Of a stretch of DNA of 64,000 bases, positions 1 to 8,378 are shown one piece after another. Both the position numbers and the translations under genes were made by a program. Numbering within the stretch: position 1 is the first letter of the stretch; each line of letters starts with the position of its first letter. The notes below the pieces were generated by a model. It did no database searches, was not told where the DNA came from, and was given only the letters and a program-made list of their open reading frames with translations. This DNA is from Kuschelorhynchus macadamiae (lineage: Eukaryota; Arthropoda; Insecta; Coleoptera; Curculionidae), in assembly GCA_030620095.1 (NCBI GenBank), contig JAUTXW010001351.1:2480001-2544000 (forward strand), written 5' to 3'.

Positions 1-1010
1 TACAAAGAAACTCTTTTTTTTGTGAAAGTAGAAGATGGTTTCAAGATTAAAAATCGTTTTGGAACACAATATTTAAAAATGTTGAGGAAAAATTGTCATC
101 TGCAACTGAGCTGATTAATTCCTTTAAGAGAATATTGCTACAAAATTATACGAACTTCAGCTGCCGAAGCATCAGATTTAAAATGCGGATGAATCTGCTA
201 TACAGTAAACTGCTACCTGAGAAAACGAAAGGTCACACTACAGCACGTAATCATACGTCAAAGCTACTAGTCAGCCGAAAAGCTAGAAATATACGAGATT
301 TTCCAAATGTCTCAAACTATTATAGAAATTTTTAAACAGCTTTGATAACATCACCCATTTTTAGGGAACAGTTTGTAAAAGATGTTTATTCCAGAGGTGG
401 GTTTCTTAATAAAATGCTTTCATTTAATCAGGAATGAATTACATACCGAGTAATTCTGATAATTCACTGTTTCATCACTCTTCGATCCTTTTACAGCTAA
501 CAGAATGTTAAAGTTAAAATTGTTTTAGGTTAGAGAATTTTTAACTAACTAAAATCTACCAGTCAAAGCAGTGCTTTTGTTGGACAATGCCCCAAATCAC
601 TCACCGGCAAATTAGTTGAGGAGCGCTGATTGTTCGATTTTCGTAACATACAGGCCACCCAATGTCACGCTATTAATACAACCAATGGAATCCTTTATCT
701 ATTTTAAGGTTACAAATGCTTAATGAAGAAATTGACTTTGCGAAGTCAGAAATTGTCGCAATTTTATGTAAATCCTGATGTCGAAATCGAAAATATTGAA
801 ATTGATGACTGGAATAAAGATTGTATTCCATATGTGGAAGAAATTGAACATTTAATTAAAGTGATGATGAAGATAATATAGTATAATAAGATACAGTTCT
901 AATAAATAATTCACGGATCACTACAAGTAAAAAAATTAAAATCGTTAAATGAGTTGATTCAGTGGACGGAAGAAAATAAAAATCAAGTAGACTGTTCCAA
1001 CATACTCGTT
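1..1010 (+). pseudogene. pogo/Tigger-type DDE transposase, decayed and cut by the window edge
   Basis: Remnant of a nuclear cut-and-paste transposase of the pogo/Tigger (CENP-B/jerky-like) group. Across all three forward frames I read, in order, a CENP-B-type helix region (KNRFGTQYLKMLRKN, from about position 50), the stretch LLYSKLLPEKT near 200, SRKARNIRDFPNV near 270-315, the second catalytic block LLLDNAPNHS near 575-605, and PPNVTLLIQPMES near 655-690. In the family the last block is normally LIQPMDQ, so the third acidic residue is changed from D to E. The first catalytic block is unreadable. Frameshifts and stops separate the blocks. The 5' part lies outside the window and no terminal inverted repeat is visible. 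The family assignment rests on the order of these motifs; I am fairly sure of it. Confidence 0.72.
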
Positions 1011-1123
1011 TTACATAGCCATAAACAAACAAAAATTATATAATTTTTTCACAGATAAGTTTAACTTGGTTAAATACTTTTTATGTATTTATATATACAA
1101 TAATAATTGTTCATACGTGTATA

Positions 1124-1359
<236 letters not shown>

Positions 1360-1363
1360 TATA

Positions 1364-1606
1364 CAGGGTGGCCCATCGAAAACGTACCGCAAGGCATAAC
1401 GGCCAGGGTAATTTTTTTTTCAAAAAATCCAAAAACACGTCAATTTTGTTTGTGAGGGGGACAATTTTTGCCCTTAAAATGATCGCAAAATTTTCAACCC
1501 TCTAAGCGGGGGTGTCATCCCCCAAACTTTTTCAAATGGGAAGAGGGGTCAAGTGGTACCGCAATGAAAAGGGCTTTCTATTCTCTATACATTCCCGCTT
1601 TGGTTT
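1364..1606 (+). repeat. left terminal inverted repeat of mariner A (outer part)
   Basis: Matches the reverse complement of 4881-5095 nearly base for base apart from one indel. Includes the landmarks CAGGGTGGCCC, ACGTCAATTTTG and CATTCCCGCTTTGG. Homology stops at 1606, where hAT-derived DNA begins, and resumes at 3470. Confidence 0.92.
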
Positions 1607-3362
1607 TTATAATGAGGAGGTGAGAAAAAACAGACTTCTAATGAGCTATTTGGTCGATGTTACGTGTCACCTAGCAAAGCAAGAATTATCTTTCAGAGGC
1701 CATAATGAAAAAAGCGATTCCGTTAGTGCGGGAAATTTTCGGGAAACTTTTAATCTGTTAATTAAACGTGATAACGAAATACAACAACATTTAAAAAAAA
1801 TTGGAAATATTTTTTCTGGTTTATCAAAAACTATCCAGAATGATTTGATATCCTGTATTTCCGATTACCTTGCAGATACAATTCATAGGGAGATAAAAGA
1901 GTCGTTGTTTTTTGCAGTGCAAGCTGACGAGACTACGGATATTTCTGAGAAGTCCCAATGTGCGATTTCAATTCGGTACGTTAATAAATACGGTGAAATC
2001 AAAGAAAGTTTCTTGGGTTTTCATGACGTTAGCGAAGACAGAACAGCGGACGCAATGTATGGATTAATTGTTACAGTCATAGGCAATTTCGATTATAAAA
2101 CAAAATTAGTTGGGCAATGCTACGATGGTGCTAGTGTGATGGCAGGTTCATTGAATGGTTTGCAAAAAAAAGTGAAAGATGATGCTCCTTTTGCTTTGTT
2201 TACGCATTGTAGTGCGCACAGATTGAATTTGGTTTTACAAACTGGTTCAAAAAATATAAAAAATTGCCGAATTTTTTTCGCAAGTGCGTCCTCGATTCCC
2301 GGATTTTTTCATCAGTCTGCAAAACGGACATTTACTTTAGATTCGACGATAGGAAAGAGGATTTCTTCCAGTTCAGACACCAGGTGGGCTTCCCGTTCTA
2401 AAATCATTCAAATCTTGCACTCTGAATGGGAAGGCCTAAAATTAGTTTTTTCTAAAATTATTGACGACCAATCATCATCGGCTGAGTCAATAAACGGGGC
2501 CAAGGGATATCTTAAATTTATGAACGATTTAGAATTTTCGTTTCTTACCGCTGTGTATAAACATATTTTTGACATAACTGACCCCCTTTTCAACATTCTA
2601 CAGAAAAAATCATTGGACATCACCTATTGTAAAAAGCAAATATTTATGGCAAGAGATCGTATCAAGTTATTGAGAAATGAGACAATGTTTAATACAATAT
2701 TTGAACAAGCCCAAACAAGGATTTTTAATAATAGGGACTCAGGGCAATTGTCAAAAAGAATTAAGTTATCGGACACCATTAAAGGCGATGAGCAAAGTTC
2801 TTTACGCATTTTATTTTATGAGATAATTGACAATATTGTGACTCAAATAGAAGTTAGGTTTGCAGATATGTCTCAGTTATTATATTTTTCTTTAGCGGAT
2901 TCCTCAAAATTCGAAGAATATAGCAAAAATTTTCCGCTTGAATTTGTGACGAATGTGACCAACTTTTATAAAAATTTCTTTGACAAACAAAAATTAATTA
3001 ATGAGCTTAGTGTAATATATCTCGATGAACAATTTGCATTGCTGAGCGTCGAGGCAATTTTAAAACATTTCGTAAAAAATGAACTTCAAGAAATATTTCC
3101 TGAAAGTTACAAACTTTTTGCGTTAATTGCTACCATACCTATTACAAGTACCTCAGTGGAAAGACATTTCTCTTGTTTAAAGCGAATAAAAACGTATTCT
3201 CGCAATACAATAAAAAATGAACGTTTATCGTCACTTGCGCTAATTTCAATAGAAAAAGAGTTGTTCTGCTCCTTACAGAAGGCTGATAACTTTACGGATG
3301 TCATAATAAGTAAATTCGCCCTTTTAAAAGATAGGCGGATAAATTTAATTTATAAAACTTAG
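1536..3362 (+). CDS. chimeric open frame: mariner-end leader fused to 5'-truncated hAT transposase
   Basis: An unbroken frame of 608 codons from the first ATG. The frame is open from 1512, but that codon is GTG, so I use the ATG at 1536. About the first 24 residues are encoded by the mariner inverted repeat; from YNEEVRKNR onward the protein is a hAT transposase of the ZMYM/DUF4371-like branch. Visible landmarks (ATG numbering): ADETTD with first catalytic Asp about 131, CYDGASVM with second Asp about 197, the CSAH motif (CxxH) about 225-228, DTRWASR, and the C-terminal dimerisation block TSVERHFSCLKRIKTY with catalytic Glu about 542. The N-terminal TTF/BED-type zinc finger normal for the family is missing. 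All catalytic residues seen are kept, which is unusual for a truncated copy. Whether it is expressed is unknown; it could be a young fossil or a captured gene. Confidence 0.8.
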   Translation: MGRGVKWYRNEKGFLFSIHSRFGFYNEEVRKNRLLMSYLVDVTCHLAKQELSFRGHNEKSDSVSAGNFRETFNLLIKRDNEIQQHLKKIGNIFSGLSKTIQNDLISCISDYLADTIHREIKESLFFAVQADETTDISEKSQCAISIRYVNKYGEIKESFLGFHDVSEDRTADAMYGLIVTVIGNFDYKTKLVGQCYDGASVMAGSLNGLQKKVKDDAPFALFTHCSAHRLNLVLQTGSKNIKNCRIFFASASSIPGFFHQSAKRTFTLDSTIGKRISSSSDTRWASRSKIIQILHSEWEGLKLVFSKIIDDQSSSAESINGAKGYLKFMNDLEFSFLTAVYKHIFDITDPLFNILQKKSLDITYCKKQIFMARDRIKLLRNETMFNTIFEQAQTRIFNNRDSGQLSKRIKLSDTIKGDEQSSLRILFYEIIDNIVTQIEVRFADMSQLLYFSLADSSKFEEYSKNFPLEFVTNVTNFYKNFFDKQKLINELSVIYLDEQFALLSVEAILKHFVKNELQEIFPESYKLFALIATIPITSTSVERHFSCLKRIKTYSRNTIKNERLSSLALISIEKELFCSLQKADNFTDVIISKFALLKDRRINLIYKT

Positions 3363-3469
3363 TTGTCAGCTAAGTGTGTACGCGGCTTAACGTTTTCTTA
3401 TAACGTCATTATTCTTGAAATTATTGTGGTTGTCGCCTACCCTAGCCTAAACACCACGAGCCGCCACTG
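1607..3469 (+). mobile_element. 5'-truncated hAT fragment inside the mariner inverted repeat
   Basis: The right boundary is sharp: the reverse complement of 3455-3469 reads CAGTGGCGGCTCGTG, a typical hAT terminus, and mariner sequence resumes at 3470. At the left (1607) there is no hAT terminus; the homology simply starts inside the coding region. The flanking octamers (TGGTTTTT before, AAAATCGG after) do not match, so there is no 8-bp target duplication. This is therefore not a simple hAT insertion: the left end was lost, or the piece was captured by a repair event. Confidence 0.82.
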
Positions 3470-3720
3470 AAAATCGGTCAAGTCATTTAGAAAATATGAA
3501 GGATTGAAATTTAAAATGTTTATTTACAAATTATCAGAGTAAATGATAAGGATAAATTCCTTCGACCAATTCGCTATTTTTGTCCTGTTATTTTAGATGT
3601 TTACTGCTGATTTTAGTGATTTGACATGCCACAACGATCAGGTGCGGTAGTTGCTAGATAGCTGTTATGTAACTTGTGCGTTTAAATTTCTCAATATCAT
3701 TAAATTTTTTATCAATAATT

Positions 3721-4800
3721 ATGGTGTACTCACTTGCAGAAAAAGTGGAAATAATCGAACTTTATTTTAAAAATAATGAATGTGGCAATCGGGTTGCGCA
3801 GATATTTAATGAACGACATCCTGAAAAACACCTTTCCGGCAAAATTGTTCGCGAGTTAACTGGATCCCTTATGAATAAAAAGAGGCAGATGGAAAATCCT
3901 GTAGTAAATGAAGCTATGGAGGTCTTTGTATTGGGCCAAGTTGCCATGGATAGTACGCTGAGTACAAGAAAATTAGCCAATGAGACCGGCGTGAATCGTA
4001 CAAGTGTCCAAAGAATATTGAAAAAACACCATTTCCACCCGTATAAAATTCAGTTGGTACAAGGACACAACGAAGACGATTGTGATCGCCGCTTGCAATT
4101 TTGTGAAACTATTAGTGAACGAGTGGCCAATAATAATAATTTTCTATTCAATGTGTGTTTTTCGGATGAGTGCACTTTCTTTTTGAACGGTGTAGTTAAT
4201 CGGCATAACTGTCGGTACTGGGCTGAGAACAACCCCAGGGTATTTCACGAGGTGCACACACAACATCCTCAGAAATTGAACGTGTGGGCTGGTATTTTTG
4301 GAAATTCTATTGTGGGTCCTTTTTTTCTTCCTGGAACTCTAACAGGTGATATGTACTTAGATTTACTGGAAAATACCATCGACCCAGCCCTAACTGACAT
4401 CATCGAAAATAATCCTGGATACGTTGAAGCGGAACTGATATTTCAACAAGACGGTGCACCTCCACATTACTCTCAAAATGTGCGTAATTATTTAAACACT
4501 AACTTTCCCGGGCGGTGGATAGGACGAAGGGGTGCCATTGAGTGGCCTCCCCGGTCACCCGACTTGACTTCTTTAGACTTTTTTCTATGGGGACACATAA
4601 AAAGTAAAGTGTATAGCACTCCACTTGCTTCATTAGAAGATCTGCGAACACGAATTATTGACGTTTGTCGCGAAGTGACCCCTCAAGTTCTTCAGAATGT
4701 TAGAGAACGATTTGAAGCTAATTTGTATTACTTATGGAGGTCGACGGGCAACATTTTCAGCATTTGCTTCATTAATACGGTAAGTTTTTTTTTTATTTAA
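3721..4800 (+). CDS. Tc1/mariner-superfamily transposase, D,D41D type, intact
   Basis: 359 residues from ATG 3721; the frame is open from 3676, but MVYSLAEKVEII is the usual start for this family. It would bind the element ends and cut and paste the element in the nucleus. An N-terminal helix-turn-helix lies at about 5-50 and a second at about 80-105 (STRKLANETGVNRTSVQRIL). The catalytic triad is FSDECTF (Asp149), FQQDGAPPH (Asp244) and SPDLTSLDFFLW (Asp286). The 41 residues between the second and third Asp give a D,D41D spacing, as reported for rosa-type elements, rather than D,D34D (mariner) or D,D34E (Tc1). The length is normal and there is no stop or frameshift. The last residues SICFINTVSFFFI look non-homologous; a GGTAAGT at about 4778 could be a splice donor giving another C-terminus (inference). 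A function in moving element A is very likely. Confidence 0.9.
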   Translation: MVYSLAEKVEIIELYFKNNECGNRVAQIFNERHPEKHLSGKIVRELTGSLMNKKRQMENPVVNEAMEVFVLGQVAMDSTLSTRKLANETGVNRTSVQRILKKHHFHPYKIQLVQGHNEDDCDRRLQFCETISERVANNNNFLFNVCFSDECTFFLNGVVNRHNCRYWAENNPRVFHEVHTQHPQKLNVWAGIFGNSIVGPFFLPGTLTGDMYLDLLENTIDPALTDIIENNPGYVEAELIFQQDGAPPHYSQNVRNYLNTNFPGRWIGRRGAIEWPPRSPDLTSLDFFLWGHIKSKVYSTPLASLEDLRTRIIDVCREVTPQVLQNVRERFEANLYYLWRSTGNIFSICFINTVSFFFI

Positions 4801-4838
4801 TCCAATTTATGCGTTTTTTGAAAAATGTATTTTTCAAA

Positions 4839-5095
4839 TTTCAATCCTTCATATTTTCTAAATGACTTGACCGATTTTCAAAACCAAAGCGGGAATGTAT
4901 AGAGAATAGAAAGCCCTTTTCATTGCGGTACCACTTGACCCCTCTTCCCATTTGAAAAAGTTTGGGGGATGACACCCCCGCTTAAGGGCAAAAGTTGTTC
5001 CCCTCACAAACAAAATTGACGTGTTTTTGGATTTTTTGAAAAAAAAATTACCCTGGCCGTTATGCCTTGCGGTACGTTTTCGATGGGCCACCCTG
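4839..5095 (-). repeat. right terminal inverted repeat of mariner A
   Basis: Reverse complement of 1364-1606 plus 3470-3516. The two left-arm pieces are contiguous here, which shows the uninterrupted arm and so the exact extent of the hAT piece. It starts about 40 bases after the transposase stop. Confidence 0.9.
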
Positions 5096-5117
5096 TATAT
5101 ATATATATATATTTATA

Positions 5118-5270
5118 CAAACTGTGGCGATCGATTTCTCAGAAAGTAGGCTTTGGAAAAATTTGAGATTTTGGCAGCTAACTAAAGTCGATGGGGGCAA
5201 TTCGCGCAAAATATATTCCGGTTACACCGGCAGTAGACGTCTACTTTCTCTTTTAAAAAAGAACACCCTG
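5118..5270 (+). repeat. small mariner-like non-autonomous element (MITE), left copy
   Basis: Ends in GAACACCCTG followed by TA (5271-5272). Its full-length partner at 8125-8308 has both ends (CAGGGTGTTC and AAACCCTG) and TA on both sides. The left copy has lost about 30 bases at its outer end. Confidence 0.65.
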
Positions 5271-6071
5271 TATATTATCGAATTTTTGGATTCCTCGAAA
5301 AATTCTAGGTATATTTCGTGTATAATATCCTATACCTAAGTTCAACTGTTTTTGAGATATTTTGAATTTTATGTAAAAAATGACGTTTGCAGGTCTAGAC
5401 ATAACTATAAATATCTGCTTATCGAAGCCTCTATTATTTATTTGCGGGTGGCTTCCTTGTCCAAAAGGATCCACTTTAGTGGCCTGTGCTAATATTTTTA
5501 TAATAAATAAATATAGGGTGATCAAAAACTGACATTATAAATATACTTTAAAAATTCGTTAAAAGTTACTTTTTTCAAATGGAAACCCCCAATTTTTATA
5601 ATTTTATCTTATTTAACAGTTAAAATAAGGGTGACTTTCTATAAAGTTGTCTATTCCAAAAATTTGTAGTTTTTGAGTTATTGACGATTTAACATTTTTT
5701 ATTCTAATAATGTCAGACGGCTTCTTAGTTTTCTAGTTGTCCATGATAAGGAGGCCTGGCGAGAACAAAATCAATTGGTTACTATAAAAACGTAATATTT
5801 ATTGTCGTTTGACAATTACCTACTAAAATATTATTTATTTATTATAGTAATTATAATAATTATTAAACTAATAATCATGCCGGGACCATTAAATTACACA
5901 GACGAGGATTATTTGAATTTGTTTATTATCTATGGGGAATCTAACAGAGTTTTAACAAGAACATTCCAGATATTTGCTGATAGATATCCAGATAAACAGA
6001 AACCGTCACCGAACAGCGTTAAACAAATGTTGGAAAACTATAAAAATTTTGGAAACGTAAAGGCAAAAATT
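5118..6071 (+). repeat. left arm of inverted duplication
   Basis: Pairs with 7418-8308 in reverse complement. Shared landmarks include GGGGGCAATTCGCGC, CCTATACCTAAGTTCAACTG, TCTCTATTATTTATTTGCGG (one difference) and the transposase start. Pairing ends in the transposase near codon 65. Confidence 0.85.
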
Positions 6072-7354
6072 AATAAGAGGAAGCCCATTGTAGATAAAGA
6101 AAATATCGAGATTGCAATTCTGGGGTATTTTGCAGCATATCCAATGACATCCCTAAGAAACGTGGCAAGACAATCAGGAATCTCGAGGAACTCAGTACAT
6201 AGGATTCTGTTAAAACATAATTTCCAATCTTATTTAATATCATTGGTTAAACATCTAAAAGACACTGATTTGCCAAAAAAAGTACAGTTTTGCGAGTTTA
6301 TTTTAACAATGGTACAAGATAACCCTAGATTTTTGGACAATATAATTTGGACCCATGAAGCAAAATTTACTAAAAATGGCCTTTTCAATAGACACAATTC
6401 CCATTTTTGGAGTGATTCGAATCCTTATGCAGTAAGATCGCGGAACTTTCAAGAATAAGGAACGATGGAATAATAAAACTGAATTTTTACGAAGAAAATT
6501 TGAATGGTAAGTTATACATTGCCTAAACACAAGGACTTTTTTAATGAAAGATAATCCATTTAGGTAATATTAACAATAATGTTTTTTATCAATTTAACGT
6601 CAATCCAAAATTAGATAAGATTTATTAAATATTATTACATAAATAAATTAAATTAAATTATTAATACAGGTCACACTACACTACTTCATACAAATACTAG
6701 TCCACATACCGTAACACATCATATCTAAAAAAATATATCGTCCCAAGTTTTATAGGAAAGTTATCTTTAGTTAGATATTTACAAGCTATTTATACAGGGT
6801 ACTTTAGAAAGTCATAAAATACTAAACCTTTTTTTTTATTGAGCACTCTTCAGATTAAGTTAATTGAATTTTGTTTTTTCTTAAATCAATAAATCGATGA
6901 ATATTATCAAAGCATTTCTTTCCGTAAAAATATGTCTATAAACTTTTGTAGGAGAAAGATATCTGAATGTTCTTGAAGAGTTGGACAACGAATATTTAAG
7001 TAATTTACCTTTGGCAGAACATAGTCAAATTTTCTACCACCACGATGGCGCCCCACCGCATAGAACCGTTGCAGTTACTAACTTTTTACAAGCTACGTTT
7101 TACGACAAGTGGATTGCCAACAACGGACCTTTCCTGTGGTCTCCTTGTTCTCCCGATCTGAAAGTCTTAGACTGTTCTATATGGAGAACGATAAAAGGAA
7201 TCGTTTATTTCAATCCAGTAACAACTGTATAGCAAGGGTAAGGAATGGGTTCGAAAGTTTATCTCCAGCTTCAATTAGAGCGGCCACAAACGAGGGATTT
7301 ATTCGGAGATGCAAAAAATGTTTGGAAGTACAAGGTGAACATTTTCAACATTAA
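5877..7354 (+). pseudogene. D,D41D transposase of element B, intron-containing, inactivated
   Basis: Exon 1 starts at ATG 5877 (MPGPLNYTDEDYLNLFIIYG), with a helix-turn-helix near SLRNVARQSGISRNSVHRIL. The first catalytic block reads WTHEAKFTKNG, where the family has WTDEAKF, so the first Asp is His. A deletion with frameshift follows NFQE at about 6455, and the frame recovers as GIIKLNFYEENLNG. A candidate intron (6507-6951) is followed by exon 2, ERYLNVLEELDNEYL, the second Asp in HHDGAPPH and the third in SPDLKVLDCSIW, again with 41 residues between. A second frameshift near 7225 precedes the end RRCKKCLEVQGEHFQH and stop at 7354. Clearly a relative of the transposase at 3721-4800, but diverged and dead. 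Confidence 0.82.
6507..6951 (+). other. candidate spliceosomal intron in transposase B
   Basis: Begins GTAAGT directly after codon AAT plus one base and ends ATAAACTTTTGTAG. Removing it joins ...YEENLNG to ERYLNVLEEL in frame with a rebuilt Gly codon, exactly where related transposases run on without a break. Donor, pyrimidine-containing acceptor and frame restoration together make an intron more likely than a chance insertion. The intron carries a TACAGGGTACTTTAG motif at about 6794 that could be an old TE end. Confidence 0.72.
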
Positions 7355-7411
7355 TTGAAAAAATAAGTTGTGCTCTTGTGTAGACTAGACCATAATGGGA
7401 ATAGGTTTTCT

Positions 7412-7609
7412 TTAACTAATTTTTGTCTTCACGGTTTCATTTTTATAGTTTTCCAACATTTGTTTAACGCTGTTCGGTGACGGTTTCTGTTTATCTGGAT
7501 ATCTATCAGCAGTTATCTGGCATGTTCTTGTTAAAACTCTGTTAGATTCCCCATAGATAATAAACAAATTCAAATAATCCTCGTGTGTGTAATTTAATCG
7601 CCCCAGCAT
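7412..7609 (-). pseudogene. inverted copy of the transposase B N-terminus
   Basis: Reads MLGRLNYTHEDYLNLFIIYG on the minus strand and then follows the codons of exon 1 (5877-6071) until homology ends after about 60 residues; the remaining few codons run to a stop. It lies in the right arm of the inverted duplication, head to head with the rest of the gene. Confidence 0.85.
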
Positions 7610-8308
7610 GATTATTAGTAATTAATAATTAAGTAATTTAAAACTATAGTAACCAAAGGCCTCCCCGTCATGGTCGTCTGGTATTATTAGAATAAAAAAT
7701 GTTAAATCGTCAATAACTCAAAAACTACAAATTTCTGAAATAGACAATTTTATACAAAGTCACCCTTATTTTAAGTGTTAAATAAGATAAAATTATAAAA
7801 ATTGGGGGTTTCTATTTGAAAAAAGTAACTTTTAATGATTTTTTTAAAATATATTCATAATGTCAGTTTTTGATCACCCTATATTTATTTATTATAAAAA
7901 TATCAGCACAGGCCACTAAAGTGTACCCCTTTGGACAAGAAAGCCAACCGCAAATAAATAATAGAGACTTCGCTAAGCAGATATTTATAGTTACGTCTAG
8001 ACCCGCAAACGTCATTTTTTACATAAAATTCAAATTATCTCAAAAACAGTTGAACTTAGGTATAGGATATTATACATAAAATATACCTAGAATTTTTCAA
8101 GAAATCCAAAAATTTGATTATATACAGGGTGTTCTATTTAAAATAAGAAAGTGGACGTCTACTTCCGGAATAACCGGAAGTGCCGCCATCTTGAAAATAT
8201 TTTGCGCGAATTGCCCCCATTGACTTCAGTTAGGTGCCAGAATTTTAAATTTTTCTAAAGCCTACTTTCTGAGAAATCGATCGCCGCAATTCGTCGTGGG
8301 AAACCCTG
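7418..8308 (-). repeat. right arm of inverted duplication
   Basis: Reverse complement of 5118-6071. Starts about 60 bases after the stop of transposase B, so the original 3' end of that element has been replaced by an inverted copy of its 5' end plus flank. Confidence 0.85.
8125..8308 (-). repeat. small mariner-like MITE, complete right copy
   Basis: 184 bases beginning CAGGGTGTTC and ending AAACCCTG, flanked by TA (8123-8124, 8309-8310). Same family as 5118-5270. Confidence 0.65.
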
Positions 8309-8313
8309 TATAC

Positions 8314-8315
<2 letters not shown>

Positions 8316-8377
<62 letters not shown>

Positions 8378-8378
8378 C
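8316..8378. repeat. (TA)n tract right of element B
   Basis: About 60 bases of TA repeat starting a few bases from the right end of the inverted duplication. Confidence 0.95.

Larger units (their letters stand above)
1364..5095 (+). mobile_element. Tc1/mariner-superfamily element A, complete, with nested hAT piece
   Basis: The ends are exact inverted copies starting CAGGGTGGCCCATCG, each flanked by TA (1362-1363 and 5096-5097), the target site of this superfamily. The inverted repeat is long: the left arm is 1364-1606 and resumes at 3470-3516 after the hAT piece; the right arm is 4839-5095. The right arm lacks a stretch of about 27 bases present near 1479-1505. Inside is an open transposase frame at 3721-4800. 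Complete ends plus an open frame suggest a young element, except that the left arm is interrupted by foreign DNA, which may or may not still allow excision. Confidence 0.88.
5118..8308. mobile_element. D,D41D element B rearranged into a giant inverted duplication
   Basis: Two arms of about 0.9 kb (5118-6071 and 7418-8308) are reverse complements with scattered differences. From outside to inside each arm carries a small CAGGG...CCCTG element, about 240 bases of flank, a mariner-type end TAGGGTGATCAAAAACTG (5514 and 7881), and the first 60 or so codons of a transposase. The unpaired centre (6072-7417) holds the rest of that transposase. Because one arm carries 5' coding sequence and external flank in inverted orientation, this is an inverted duplication of the left half of the element and its flank, not an ordinary long terminal repeat. 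Confidence 0.8.

Noticed and set aside
1512..1535. Start of the hAT chimera at 1512
   Set aside because: The codon is GTG; in a eukaryote the first in-frame ATG at 1536 is the sensible start.
6507..6951. MITE insertion instead of an intron
   Set aside because: No inverted ends or target duplication at the borders, while splice signals and exact frame restoration are present. Not excluded as the origin of the intron.
5114..8312. Element B as an ordinary transposon with long terminal inverted repeats
   Set aside because: The arms contain external flank, another small element and 5' coding sequence, which natural TIRs should not; inverted duplication fits better.
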